A DNA stretch of 64,000 bases from Paractinoplanes durhamensis. Lineage in GTDB: Bacteria; Actinomycetota; Actinomycetes; Mycobacteriales; Micromonosporaceae. The stretch lies in NCBI RefSeq assembly GCF_016862175.1, contig NZ_BOML01000036.1:1-64000 (forward strand), in the 5' to 3' direction. The translations under genes were made by a program, and so were the position numbers. This document shows positions 1 through 10,153 of this stretch, in pieces (the stretch's first letter is position 1; each line of letters begins with the position of its first letter). The notes under the pieces were generated by a model. That model was not told the origin of the DNA. It saw only the letters and a program-made list of their open reading frames with translations, and made no database searches.

Positions 1-90
1 CCGGGCGCGAGCAGGCCGGGCGCGAGCAGGCCGGGCGCGAGCAGGCCGGGCGCGAGCAGGCCGGGCGCGAGCAGGCCGGGCGCAAGCAGG
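1..90. repeat. 15-bp tandem repeat, six copies, cut by the window edge
   Basis: Six head-to-tail copies of CCGGGCGCGAGCAGG; the sixth has a G-to-A change (CGCAAGCAGG). The array begins at the first base, so it probably continues outside the window. It ends 4 bp before the stop codon of the minus-strand glycerol kinase, so it lies immediately downstream of that gene. It is not part of a recognisable gene; a slippage-prone intergenic repeat is the simplest reading. Confidence 0.9.
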
Positions 91-94
91 CCGG

Positions 95-1588
95 TCAGTC
101 AGTGCTGAACAGTACGGCGCAGTCGACGGCGCGCTTCCACTTTCGGTATTCGGTGGCGCGTCGTTCGTCGTTCATTGCTGGGAGCCAGCGGCCGGCCCGG
201 TGCCGGTTGTTGCGTAGGTCCTGCAAATCGGACCAGTAGCCGACGGCAAGGCCTGCCGCGTATGCCGCGCCCAGCGAAACCGTCTCGGCCACCATCGGGC
301 GGACCACCGGGACCTCGAGCACGTCGGCGACGATCTGCATCAGCATGTTGTCGGCGGTCATGCCGCCGTCCACGTTCAGGCCGGTCAGGGCCAGGCCGGA
401 GTCGGCGTTCATCGCGTCCACCACCTCGCGGGTCTGCCAACCCGTTGCCTCCAGCACCGCGCGGGCCAGGTGGCCCTTGGTGATGTAGGAGGTCAGGCCG
501 ACGATCACGCCTCTCGCCTCGCTGCGCCAGTGCGGGGCGAACAGGCCGGAGAAAGCCGGCACGATGTAGCAGCCGCCGTTGTCGGTGACCGTTCCGGCCA
601 GCGTCTCGATCTCGGAGGCGGTCGCGATCAGGCCGAGGCCGTCGCGGACCCACTGGACGAGCGAACCGGCGATGGCGATGGAACCCTCGAGCGCGTAGGC
701 GACCGGCTCCGACCCGATCCGGTAACCGACGGTGGTGAGCAGGCCGTGGGTCGAGCGCACGGGGGTGGAACCGGTGTTCATGAGCAGGAAGCCGCCGGTG
801 CCGTAGGTGCACTTGGCGTCGCCGGGCGCGAAGCAGGTCTGCCCGAAAAGTGCGGCCTGTTGATCGCCGATGGCGGCGGCGATCGGGACGCCCGGCAGCA
901 CGGCCTCGGCGGTCCCGTAGATCTCCGACGACGAACGGATCTCCGGCAGCATGGCTTGTGGGATCGTGCACACATCCAGAAGTGCGGGGTCCCAGGCAAG
1001 CTTCGTGAGGTCCATCAGCATGGTGCGGCTGGCGTTGGTGACGTCGGTGAGGTGGTGTCGCCGGCCGGTCAGGTTCCAGATCAGCCAGCTGTCCATCGTC
1101 CCGAACAGCACCTCGCCTTTCTCCGCCCGCGCGCGCAGCCCGGGCACGTTGTCGAGCAGCCACTTCACCTTGCCGGCCGAGAAGTAGGTGGCCGGCGGCA
1201 GCCCGGTCCGCTCCTGGACGAACGCGGCGTCCAGGGTCTCGACGAAGGCGGCGGTCCGGGTGTCCTGCCAGTTGATCGCCGGCGCCACCGGCACCCCGGT
1301 CTCCCGGTCCCACACCACCGCGGTCTCCCGCTGGTTGGCGATCCCGATCGCGGCCACCTGCGAGGATTCGATCCCGGCCTCGCGGATCGCCCGTTTGATC
1401 AGCCGCTGGGTGTCCCGCCAGATCCGGGCGGCGTCGTGCTCGACCCAGCCGGGCCGCGGATACGACTGCGGGTGCTCGGCCCGGGCCACCGCCACCACGG
1501 TCGCGCGCCGGTCGAAGAGAATGCACCGGGTGGACGTGGTGCCCTGATCGATGGCGAGGACGTAGCGCTCCCGGAGAGAAGAGGTCAC
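95..1588 (-). CDS. glpK: Glycerol kinase (second copy)
   Basis: Cytosolic FGGY-family sugar kinase, ATP + glycerol to sn-glycerol-3-phosphate. The 497-residue protein has family length. Visible marks are the N-terminal phosphate-binding DQGTTSTR, the FGTMDSWLIWNL and TDVTNASRTML segments, GDQQAALFGQTCF, and the C-terminal VDGGMTADNMLMQ adenosine-binding stretch. The GTG start overlaps the stop of the upstream IclR gene by 4 bp (GTGA), so the two are co-transcribed. It is a diverged paralog of the kinase at 2471; both keep the catalytic motifs. The IclR partner suggests inducible expression separate from the glpK-glpD operon. A related polyol as substrate cannot be excluded. Confidence 0.93.
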   Translation of the reverse strand: MTSSLRERYVLAIDQGTTSTRCILFDRRATVVAVARAEHPQSYPRPGWVEHDAARIWRDTQRLIKRAIREAGIESSQVAAIGIANQRETAVVWDRETGVPVAPAINWQDTRTAAFVETLDAAFVQERTGLPPATYFSAGKVKWLLDNVPGLRARAEKGEVLFGTMDSWLIWNLTGRRHHLTDVTNASRTMLMDLTKLAWDPALLDVCTIPQAMLPEIRSSSEIYGTAEAVLPGVPIAAAIGDQQAALFGQTCFAPGDAKCTYGTGGFLLMNTGSTPVRSTHGLLTTVGYRIGSEPVAYALEGSIAIAGSLVQWVRDGLGLIATASEIETLAGTVTDNGGCYIVPAFSGLFAPHWRSEARGVIVGLTSYITKGHLARAVLEATGWQTREVVDAMNADSGLALTGLNVDGGMTADNMLMQIVADVLEVPVVRPMVAETVSLGAAYAAGLAVGYWSDLQDLRNNRHRAGRWLPAMNDERRATEYRKWKRAVDCAVLFSTD

Positions 1589-2343
1589 GAGCGCGGCCCG
1601 GTCAGATCACGGGAAACGGCCCGCGCGGTCGCGCACACCTGCTCGACGAGCGCCGTCCGGGGCCGCAAGCGGCTGTCGCAGATCCGCTCGACCGGCCCGT
1701 AGACGCCGATCGCCCCGACCACGAGCCCGCCGTAGATCCGCATCGGCGCCGCGATCCCGGCCCGCCCCGGCTCCCATTCCTCCACCGCACAACCCCAGCC
1801 CTGAGCGCGGATCTCGGCGAGATCTCTGGCCAGCTCTCGCGGGGTGGTCACGGTCTTCCGGGTGTACGCGTCGAGCCCGCCCCGCCCCACCGCGTCGGCG
1901 GCCAGTACGTCGTACGCAAGAAGGACTTTGCCCATCGATGTCGCGTGCGCCGGAATGACAAGCCCGACGTCCATCGCCTGGGTGGTGTCGTCGGGCCGGA
2001 AGACGTGGTGGATCACCCGGACCCCGCTGGGGTCGAGGACCCCGATCCGGACCGCTTCGACGCTGCGGGCAGCCAGGGCATCCGCCCAGTCGAGGGCCCG
2101 CGAGCGCAGCTCGTTGACGTCCATCCCGGCGCCGCCGAGGTCGAGCAGCCCGCGCCCGAGCCGGTACCGGGTGGTGCGCGGGTCCTGTTCGACGAAGCCG
2201 ACGTGTTCGAGGGTGCGCAGGATGCCGTGCGCGGTCGACTTGGGCAGCCCCAGCGCGTCGGCGATCTCCTTGACGCGCAGTCGGTCGGGACCGGCCGCGA
2301 GCAGCCGTAACACGGCCGACGACCGCTCGATGGACTGGATCAT
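1585..2343 (-). CDS. IclR-family transcriptional regulator
   Basis: DNA-binding regulator of about 252 residues with an N-terminal winged helix (IQSIERSSAVLRLLA, then LRVKEIADALGLPKSTAHGI) and a C-terminal IclR effector domain (FRPDDTTQAMDVG, SMGKVLLAY). The ATG before IQSIERS matches the usual IclR start; an in-frame GTG at 2370 would add nine residues without a better ribosome site. It is the first gene of a two-gene unit with glycerol kinase. A perfect palindrome at 2389-2407 just upstream is its likely site, and that position could control both this gene and the divergent glpK operon. IclR regulators such as GylR control glycerol genes in Streptomyces, which supports the same role here. 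Confidence 0.9.
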   Translation of the reverse strand: MIQSIERSSAVLRLLAAGPDRLRVKEIADALGLPKSTAHGILRTLEHVGFVEQDPRTTRYRLGRGLLDLGGAGMDVNELRSRALDWADALAARSVEAVRIGVLDPSGVRVIHHVFRPDDTTQAMDVGLVIPAHATSMGKVLLAYDVLAADAVGRGGLDAYTRKTVTTPRELARDLAEIRAQGWGCAVEEWEPGRAGIAAPMRIYGGLVVGAIGVYGPVERICDSRLRPRTALVEQVCATARAVSRDLTGPRS

Positions 2344-2388
2344 CCCGGGCACCGCGCGAGAGTAGCCCACTTATTGGCACTCGGACAA

Positions 2389-2407
2389 CGTGCGACATTG
2401 TCGCACG
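2389..2407. promoter_or_regulatory. Palindromic operator between divergent glycerol operons
   Basis: CGTGCGAC-ATT-GTCGCACG is a perfect inverted repeat with 8-bp arms. It lies 46 bp before the IclR start and 8 bp upstream of the -35 box of the rightward glpK promoter. The site suits IclR autoregulation and control of the divergent operon. Which regulator binds (IclR or the DeoR at 5664) is inferred. Confidence 0.7.
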
Positions 2408-2414
2408 CCCGGCG

Positions 2415-2443
2415 TTGACCGGACCTTCGGCCCTTCCTAGCGT
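2415..2443 (+). promoter_or_regulatory. Sigma-70-type promoter of the glpK-glpD-deoR operon
   Basis: TTGACC (2415-2420), a 17-bp spacer and TAGCGT (2438-2443) match a housekeeping actinobacterial promoter. The expected transcription start is about 20 bp before the GTG start at 2471. Confidence 0.65.
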
Positions 2444-2470
2444 TCCGGACGCGAGTTAAAGGGAGGCGAT

Positions 2471-3949
<1,479 letters not shown>

Positions 3950-3963
3950 CGAAAGGACGTCTC

Positions 3964-5661
3964 ATGAACACCGGGGTTATCTCATCGTCGTCGCGCGCCG
4001 CCGCCCTTCTCGCCATGACCACCGACGAACTCGACGTGCTGGTGGTGGGCGGGGGCGTGGTCGGTGCGGGGGCGGCCCTCGACGCCGCCACCCGGGGGCT
4101 GAGTGTCGGCCTGGTCGAGGCCCGTGACTTCGCCAGCGGCACGTCGAGCCGGTCCAGCAAACTGATCCACGGTGGCCTGCGCTACCTGGAGATGCTCGAC
4201 TTCGGCCTGGTCCGCGAGGCGTTGCGGGAGCGGGGCCTGCTGGTCCAGCGGCTCGCTCCGCACCTCGTACGCCCGGTGCCGTTTCTTTATCCCTTGCGGC
4301 ATCGCGCCTGGGAGCGGCTGTACGCCGGGGCCGGCGTCGCCCTCTACGACACCCTGGCGCTCTCCGGCTGGGGGGCGGGCCTCCCCCGCCATCGGCACCT
4401 GTCGCGCACCGAGGCGCTGCGCGCGTTCCCGGCGCTGCGGCCGGAGTCGCTGGTCGGCGCGATCCGCTACTACGACGCCCAGGTCGACGACGCCCGGCAC
4501 ACGATGTTCCTGGTCCGCACGGCCGCCGCGTACGGCGCGCAGGTCGCCGCCCGTACCGAGGTCATCGGTTTTCTCCGGGAGGGCCGCCGGGTCGTCGGGG
4601 TCCGCGCCCGCGACGCCGAGACCGGCGCCGAGCTGGAGATCCGCGCCCGCACGGTGATCAACGCGACCGGGGTGTGGACGAGCGACATCCAGTCGCTGAT
4701 GAAGGGCGAGCGCGGCCAGTTCAAGATCACCGCTTCGAAGGGCATCCACCTGGTCGTGCCGCGCGAGAAGATCGCCGGGCGGACCGGCATGATCCTGCGT
4801 ACCCCCACCAGCGTGCTGTTCGTGATCCCGTGGGACCGGCACTGGATCATCGGCACCACCGACACCCCGTGGAACCTCGACAAGGCGCACCCGGCGGCGT
4901 CCGCGCACGACGTCGACTACCTGCTCGACGAGGTGAACAAGTCGCTGGCCACCCCGCTGACCAGGGACGACGTGCAGGGTGTCTACGCCGGGCTGCGGCC
5001 GCTGCTGTCGGCCGACGCCGCGATCACCGCGAAGCTGTCCCGCGAGCACGCCGTCGACACCCTCGCGCCCGGTCTGGTGCTGGTGGCCGGCGGTAAGTAC
5101 ACGACGTACCGGGTGATGGCCAAGGACGCCGTCGACGCCGCGGTCCGCGAACTGGACACGCGGGTGCCGGCCTCCTGCACCGAGCAGGTGCCGCTGCTCG
5201 GTGCGGAGGGCTACCGGGCCGCCTGGAACCGGCGCGCCCAGCTGGCCCGCCGGGCGGGGCTGCACGTGAGCCGCATCGAACACCTGCTCAAGCGGTACGG
5301 GACGCTGATCGACGAGGTCCTCGCCCTGATCGAGAGCGACCCGTCGCTGCGCGAGCCGCTCGACGGCGCCCCCGACTACCTGCGCGCCGAGGTGGTCTAC
5401 GCGGCGAGCCACGAGGGCGCGCGGCACCTGGACGACGTGCTCACGAGGCGTACCCGGATCTCCATCGAGACCCCGGACCGCGGGGTGACCGCCGCCCGGA
5501 GCGCCGCCCAGCTGATCGCCGGACCGCTCGGCTGGTCCGCCGCCGACGTGGCCCGGGAGATCGGCAACTACGAGTCCCGGGTGGCGGCCGAGCGGGCCGC
5601 CCAGGAGCAGCCGGACGATCTGAGCGCGGACGCGACGCGACTGGCCGCAACGGTGTCCTAG
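3964..5661 (+). CDS. glpD: Aerobic glycerol-3-phosphate dehydrogenase (FAD)
   Basis: Membrane-associated flavoenzyme oxidising glycerol-3-phosphate to dihydroxyacetone phosphate with electrons to quinone. About 565 residues. The N-terminal Rossmann motif is VVGGGVVGAGAALDAATRG, followed by the GlpD signature SGTSSRSSKLIHGGLRYLE; GGKYTTYRVMAKDA lies near residue 375, and a C-terminal DAO_C-type helical domain follows. The ATG at 3964 is chosen because GAAAGG precedes it and homology begins soon after; the frame stays open far upstream only as antisense-free noise inside glpK. The deoR gene follows after 2 bp. Confidence 0.95.
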   Translation: MNTGVISSSSRAAALLAMTTDELDVLVVGGGVVGAGAALDAATRGLSVGLVEARDFASGTSSRSSKLIHGGLRYLEMLDFGLVREALRERGLLVQRLAPHLVRPVPFLYPLRHRAWERLYAGAGVALYDTLALSGWGAGLPRHRHLSRTEALRAFPALRPESLVGAIRYYDAQVDDARHTMFLVRTAAAYGAQVAARTEVIGFLREGRRVVGVRARDAETGAELEIRARTVINATGVWTSDIQSLMKGERGQFKITASKGIHLVVPREKIAGRTGMILRTPTSVLFVIPWDRHWIIGTTDTPWNLDKAHPAASAHDVDYLLDEVNKSLATPLTRDDVQGVYAGLRPLLSADAAITAKLSREHAVDTLAPGLVLVAGGKYTTYRVMAKDAVDAAVRELDTRVPASCTEQVPLLGAEGYRAAWNRRAQLARRAGLHVSRIEHLLKRYGTLIDEVLALIESDPSLREPLDGAPDYLRAEVVYAASHEGARHLDDVLTRRTRISIETPDRGVTAARSAAQLIAGPLGWSAADVAREIGNYESRVAAERAAQEQPDDLSADATRLAATVS

Positions 5662-5663
5662 AG

Positions 5664-6437
5664 ATGTACGCCGAGGCGCAACAGCGGCAGGCCGAGATCC
5701 TCGCGGAGATCAACCGCACCGGCGGTGCCCGGATCACCGATCTGGGCACCCGCCTCGGCGTCTCCGGGGTGACCGCGCGGCGCGACGTCGAGGCGCTGGC
5801 CGAGCGGGGTCTCGTCGCGCGGGTGCGCGGCGGGGCGATGGCGCTGACTCCCGGCCCGGCCCTCGCCGCCGGGCCGGGTCAAGCCCGTCGCCGGGAGAAG
5901 GCGGCGATCGCCCGCACCGCCGCCGCCCTGGTGCGGCCGGCCGAGGCGATCGGCATCCTGGCCGGCAGCACCACCATGCTGCTGGCCCGGGAGCTGCTGG
6001 AGGTGCCCGGCCTGACCGTGGTGACCAACACGATCGGCATCGCCGACGCGTTCCACCACGACGGCCTGCCCGATCAGACGGTGGTGCTGCTCGGCGGGGT
6101 CCGCACCCGGTCGGGCGCGCTGGCCGGCCCGGTCGCCGAGCGGACCGCGGCCGGGCTCAACCTGGACGTGGTGTTCCTCAGCGTCTACGGCATGGCGGCC
6201 CGCTCCGGCTTCACCACGCCCGATCCGGCCGAGGCGCGCATCAGCGCCGCGCTGATCGCGACCGCCCGCCGGGTGGTGGTGCTGGCCGACCACGGCAAGT
6301 GGGGCGTGCACAGCGCCGCCGTGATCGCCCCGCTGGACGGCGCGGACGTGCTGGTCACCGACGCCGGCCTGAGCCAGCCGGGCCGCTCCGCACTGCGGCA
6401 GCGGGTCGGCCACCTGATCATCACCGAGGTGACGTGA
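5664..6437 (+). CDS. DeoR-family regulator
   Basis: A 257-residue repressor with an N-terminal DeoR helix-turn-helix (RQAEILAEINRTGGARITDLG, with VSGVTARRDVEAL as recognition region) and a C-terminal DeoRC sugar-phosphate sensor domain (ILAGSTTMLLARELL, then ADHGKWG). Family members sense phosphorylated sugars, and GlpR of this family senses glycerol-3-phosphate, the metabolite made by the two upstream genes. The start lies 2 bp after the glpD stop, so it is the last gene of the operon and probably gives feedback control. Confidence 0.9.
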   Translation: MYAEAQQRQAEILAEINRTGGARITDLGTRLGVSGVTARRDVEALAERGLVARVRGGAMALTPGPALAAGPGQARRREKAAIARTAAALVRPAEAIGILAGSTTMLLARELLEVPGLTVVTNTIGIADAFHHDGLPDQTVVLLGGVRTRSGALAGPVAERTAAGLNLDVVFLSVYGMAARSGFTTPDPAEARISAALIATARRVVVLADHGKWGVHSAAVIAPLDGADVLVTDAGLSQPGRSALRQRVGHLIITEVT

Positions 6438-6446
6438 AACCCGGTC

Positions 6447-7070
6447 TCAGGACATCACCGGGAACAGATCGGTCGAGGCCCGCCCGGTGGCGGCCTCGAT
6501 GAAATCGATCGGCGAGGCGATCTGGGCGATCACCTCGGCCGTGTGCGCGAGTCCGGCTTCCGGCACGTCGGGGGTACGCCCCAGAGCGCGCTGGACGTCG
6601 AGCAGGTGCACGGTCGCCTCGACCACGCCGATGCTCACCGCCTCGGCCAGCGGCAGCACCGCCCGCCCGAAGTAGTCGACGGTGACCGGCCCGAGGTAGC
6701 GGGCGGCGGTGATCGCCTCCGGCCCGGTGCCGGCGAACTGCCCGACCAGCTGCTCGATGGTGTATTTCGCGGCGTCGTCGCGGGCCGCGGCGGCCACCTG
6801 GTCACGGGACGAGTTGGCGATGCCGCCCGGTTCGTTGAACTCGCGCAGCAGGTCGGCCGCCACCGGGTGGGTCGGTTTGTCGTCGGTGACCCGGCCGACG
6901 AGCATCGAGAAGCCGAACGGCCAGCCGGCCGCATGTGCCCACAGCGCACGCACGTCCCAGCCGTCGAGGCGGGTGTCGCAGTGCCATTCCGCGTCGGTGA
7001 GGTTCGCCCCGATGGCGGCCCAGACCGACCACAGCTCATCCAGCGCCGCGAGGCGATCGTCGAGCGTCAT
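6447..7070 (-). CDS. Maleylpyruvate isomerase-type mycothiol-dependent enzyme
   Basis: About 207 residues with the DinB-like MDMPI N-terminal fold: an early ...TDAEWHCDTRLDGWDVRALW helix with conserved Trp and His, and a late VEATVHLLDVQRALG helix that supplies further metal-ligand histidines. The family uses mycothiol or bacillithiol as cofactor; the true substrate is unknown in most members, so the maleylpyruvate name should not be taken literally. The ATG at 7070 is the natural start. It converges with deoR across a 9-bp gap and follows the gene at 7112 on the same strand. Confidence 0.75.
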   Translation of the reverse strand: MTLDDRLAALDELWSVWAAIGANLTDAEWHCDTRLDGWDVRALWAHAAGWPFGFSMLVGRVTDDKPTHPVAADLLREFNEPGGIANSSRDQVAAAARDDAAKYTIEQLVGQFAGTGPEAITAARYLGPVTVDYFGRAVLPLAEAVSIGVVEATVHLLDVQRALGRTPDVPEAGLAHTAEVIAQIASPIDFIEAATGRASTDLFPVMS

Positions 7071-7111
7071 CGCGCGACTGTACCGGGGAATGGGCCCCGG
7101 CGAATCCCCCA

Positions 7112-8155
7112 TCAGCGGCGGCGCTGCCACCAGCGGCGCTTCGGGGGTTCCGGCTCGTCCGGCGGCGGCTCGTCGGCGCGGGTCAGGACCGCCGTGGCCA
7201 GGGTGCGGTCGCCGGGCGTACACCCCGGGGTGATCAGCATCAGCTGGGCGAGGGATTCCTCGATGGTGACCACCCGCGGCGCCGCCATCGCGGCGTCCAG
7301 CCGGGCCCGCACCAGATCGTGCACCTCGGCCCGCCGCCCCGGCTCCCGGTAGGCGGTGGTGACCAGGGCGAACAGGGCCGCGTCGGAAACCCAGTCCTCG
7401 GCGCCGAAGGCCAGGTCGGCGAGCGCCTCGCGGCCCTCGTCGCCGTGCCGGAGCAGGGCCAGGCACACCCACGGCTGCATCAGCCGGAACCAGTAGGTCG
7501 GGGTGGTCGTGGCCAGGTGCGCCCAGCGCGGCGTGTCCGGCGCCTGCGGCAGGTGGGCGAGCAGCCCCAGCAGGTCGTCGATCGGCAGCTTGCCGAGCGG
7601 CTCGGCCTGCAGGAAGCCGGAGAGCGGGGACGGCCACGGCTCGCCGGCCACCTCGTGCAGCACCCGGACCGCCTCGGCGGACGGCGCCGCGACCACCGGC
7701 ACCGGATGGACCCCGTCGTAGCGCCACGCACGGTAACGGACCGGGCGCACCGCGACCCGGATGTCCGGCGACGGGAACTCCTCGATCGCGACGTCGACCG
7801 GGCCGACGACACGCCGGCAGGCGACGGTGGCGCTGGGCGGTTCGGCCGCCGAGACGGCCAGGCCGGTGAGGGTGAGCTCCTCCCCCTCGGCGCGCCGCCG
7901 GCCGACCTCGTTGGCCACGTTGCAGAGGGCCTCGGTCGGCATCGGCACCCAGTTCAACCAGGGCCGCTGCGAGCAGGCCATCGCGAACAGCATCTCGGTC
8001 GTGCCGCACGGGTGCTGGTCGTCCAGCACGGCGACCAGGGCGGCGATGTCACCGCTCTCCCGGAACCGCACCGCGTGCCGGGCGGCGTCGCGGTGCGGAA
8101 AGCCGGAGTCGTCGGCCAGGCTCCGCAGTTCGGCATCCGGGTCTGACGAAAACAT
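7112..8155 (-). CDS. Hypothetical protein with HEAT-like helical repeats
   Basis: About 347 residues, no signal peptide and no membrane segment. The N-terminus (RHAVRFRESGDIAALVAVLDD) and later segments (ALADLAFGAEDWVSDAALFALVTTAYRE) look like paired amphipathic helices of a HEAT-like solenoid. The C-terminus is a Pro/Glu stretch ending in KRRWWQRRR, a basic tail. The start at 8155 was chosen over an upstream in-frame ATG because the added residues are low-complexity. I do not recognise a named family. Confidence 0.65.
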   Translation of the reverse strand: MFSSDPDAELRSLADDSGFPHRDAARHAVRFRESGDIAALVAVLDDQHPCGTTEMLFAMACSQRPWLNWVPMPTEALCNVANEVGRRRAEGEELTLTGLAVSAAEPPSATVACRRVVGPVDVAIEEFPSPDIRVAVRPVRYRAWRYDGVHPVPVVAAPSAEAVRVLHEVAGEPWPSPLSGFLQAEPLGKLPIDDLLGLLAHLPQAPDTPRWAHLATTTPTYWFRLMQPWVCLALLRHGDEGREALADLAFGAEDWVSDAALFALVTTAYREPGRRAEVHDLVRARLDAAMAAPRVVTIEESLAQLMLITPGCTPGDRTLATAVLTRADEPPPDEPEPPKRRWWQRRR

Positions 8156-8195
8156 GGCGCGGAGCCTACAACGATGCCTGGCCGACGACGGAGCG

Positions 8196-10058
8196 CTATC
8201 GGATGCCGAGAACGACCGCGCCGGTGTAGGTGCCCCCGGCCGTCGGCACGGCGGGAACGCCATCAACCGTCACGACCAGGTGTTTGCCGCGCGGCGCGGT
8301 GATTGCCGAGCCGGCTCCCAGGGTCAATTTCGTGAGGTACGACGTCCCGGTGACGGTCCAGTCGGCGCCGCCGGTCAGCGACACGATGACCCCGTTGTTG
8401 ACCGCCGCACCCGGCGTGTTGGTGACGACACCCAGCTCCTGGTAGTTCGCCGAGGTGATGGTGGTGACCCGGTGCCGGGAGGTGGCCGAGGTGACCGCAC
8501 CGGCCAGGCTGCCGCCGTCGAGGTTGAGCACCAGGTTCTTGCCGTTGCCGGCGCTGCCCCGGATCGCGTTGTAGAAGTCACCCTTGAGCGCGATGTCGGT
8601 GAACGTGGCGACCGCATCGGTGCCGTGCGCCGCGGCCACGTCGAACGTCGCGGCCTTGGCCGGCACGCCGGTGGGCTCGGTGTAGACGCCGCTGTTGACC
8701 AGTTTGCCGTCGACCATCTGCGGCCCCGGGTCATCGTCCTCGATCATTTGCAGGAGTACGCCGTCGGCCGGGTTGAGCTTCGCGCCCTGCGACCCGTCGA
8801 CGGTGATGCCGACCTGCTGGCCCTTGTCGAGGAAGGTGGCCCGCTTGGTGTTGATCACGGTGCCGCCGCTGACGTCCACGGTCCCGGCGCCGTGCCACAT
8901 GATGCCCCACTTGCCGGAGTCGATGGTCGTCCGCCGCGGCGCCAGCCCGGCCAGCTCCGACGCGCTCAGGCCGAGGGCGAGTGACGAGTTGACCGACGAG
9001 ACGGCCGCCGTGGAGCTGTCGCCGTAATAGAGCGACCCGCCCCGGTTGATCGCGGCGTAGGTGGCGACGTCCAGGTCCGACCCGAGGAACCGCTCGGTCG
9101 CGTTGCCGATGGCGTACGAGCCGTAGCCGTCCTTGCCGGTGATCCGGACCGAGCTGTTGATCGACGCGAGCTGGGTGTTCTGCCCGTTGTCGGTGGACAG
9201 CACGCCCCACCCTTGCGACGAGATCGCCGAGTTGACGTAGGCGGCCCTGGTCCCGTTACCGAGCAGGTTGGTGGCCCGGGCGTTGCCGGAGAGCCCGAGC
9301 ATCCACGGCACGTCCTCCATCAGCGAGGTGTCGACGGTGGACACGTAGTCGGCGGGCAGCACCCCGTCGGCGGTGTGGATGCGGGAGTTCTTGACCACCA
9401 CGGTGCTGCCGCCGTCGGCCACGACGCCGGTGCGCACCGCCCCCTGGTTGTCGATCACCGCGCCGTCGACGGTGAGACGGGCCCCGGAGTTGGCGACGAC
9501 CGCCGCCCCGTACCCCACGAAGTCGTTCCGGCCGTTGCCCTTGAGACTGATCCGCGGGTTCTTCAGCGTGTAGGTCGCGCCGTCGACGTAGACGCCGTTG
9601 AAGGCCTCGCCGGTGGAGACGATGCGACCGCCGGGCAGGAGGGCGGCCCGCACCGACCTGGCCTCGACGACCCCGGTGGGCCCGACGAACAGTGCCTGCC
9701 GGAACGGGAAGGTCAGCCCGCCGAACGACACGTCGTGCGCCTCGGTGACCGAGACGACCACGTCGCCGCGGTAGGTGCCGGGCACGATCGCGGTGGTGGT
9801 GCCGCCGGTGGCGGTGAGCTTCGAGCCCTGCTCGACGCCGTTGACGGTCAACGTGAGGACGTCGCCGGCGGGCGCGGCGATCGTCCCGCCGGCCGCGAGG
9901 GTCAGCGCGGAGAGGCGGGTGGTGGACGCGACCACCCAGGTCTCGCCGGCGCCGACGGTCCTGCGGGTGGAATCGGCGACGGCCGGGCCGGCCGTGGTGA
10001 GGACCAGGGGTATGGCGAGGGCGAAGGCCAGGACGGCAGTGCGCTGCTTGAATGACAT
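8196..10058 (-). CDS. Secreted right-handed beta-helix protein
   Basis: About 620 residues with a clear Sec signal (MSFKQRTAVLAFALAIPLVL, cleavage near AVA-DS). The rest is rich in short G/N/T/V strands with repeated phrases such as VVKNSRIHTADG and SGNARATNLLGNG, as in parallel beta-helix pectate-lyase-like or autotransporter passenger folds. The first and last domains share a GAGSxIxAPxGxxLxxTVDGV pattern, so the same small domain probably flanks the helix. No catalytic motif is obvious. The ATG at 10058 fits the signal peptide. It may be an adhesin or a polysaccharide-active enzyme. Confidence 0.7.
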   Translation of the reverse strand: MSFKQRTAVLAFALAIPLVLTTAGPAVADSTRRTVGAGETWVVASTTRLSALTLAAGGTIAAPAGDVLTLTVNGVEQGSKLTATGGTTTAIVPGTYRGDVVVSVTEAHDVSFGGLTFPFRQALFVGPTGVVEARSVRAALLPGGRIVSTGEAFNGVYVDGATYTLKNPRISLKGNGRNDFVGYGAAVVANSGARLTVDGAVIDNQGAVRTGVVADGGSTVVVKNSRIHTADGVLPADYVSTVDTSLMEDVPWMLGLSGNARATNLLGNGTRAAYVNSAISSQGWGVLSTDNGQNTQLASINSSVRITGKDGYGSYAIGNATERFLGSDLDVATYAAINRGGSLYYGDSSTAAVSSVNSSLALGLSASELAGLAPRRTTIDSGKWGIMWHGAGTVDVSGGTVINTKRATFLDKGQQVGITVDGSQGAKLNPADGVLLQMIEDDDPGPQMVDGKLVNSGVYTEPTGVPAKAATFDVAAAHGTDAVATFTDIALKGDFYNAIRGSAGNGKNLVLNLDGGSLAGAVTSATSRHRVTTITSANYQELGVVTNTPGAAVNNGVIVSLTGGADWTVTGTSYLTKLTLGAGSAITAPRGKHLVVTVDGVPAVPTAGGTYTGAVVLGIR

Positions 10059-10153
10059 GAACGCTCCCTTGCGTGGCTGCAGGCAGCTAAACAAGGGCAC
10101 GTAACACGGCGGAAATACGCCGTTGGCATACCAGGGATGCGCCGCGCCGATGG

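Noticed and set aside
1..90. 15-bp repeats as a CRISPR or iteron origin
   Set aside because: No spacers and no replication gene nearby; simple tandem repeat fits better.
75..1702. Long plus-strand open frames opposite the glycerol kinase
   Set aside because: They are antisense to a clear kinase; long open antisense frames are normal at this GC level, and their sequence is Arg/Gly/Pro-rich without motifs.
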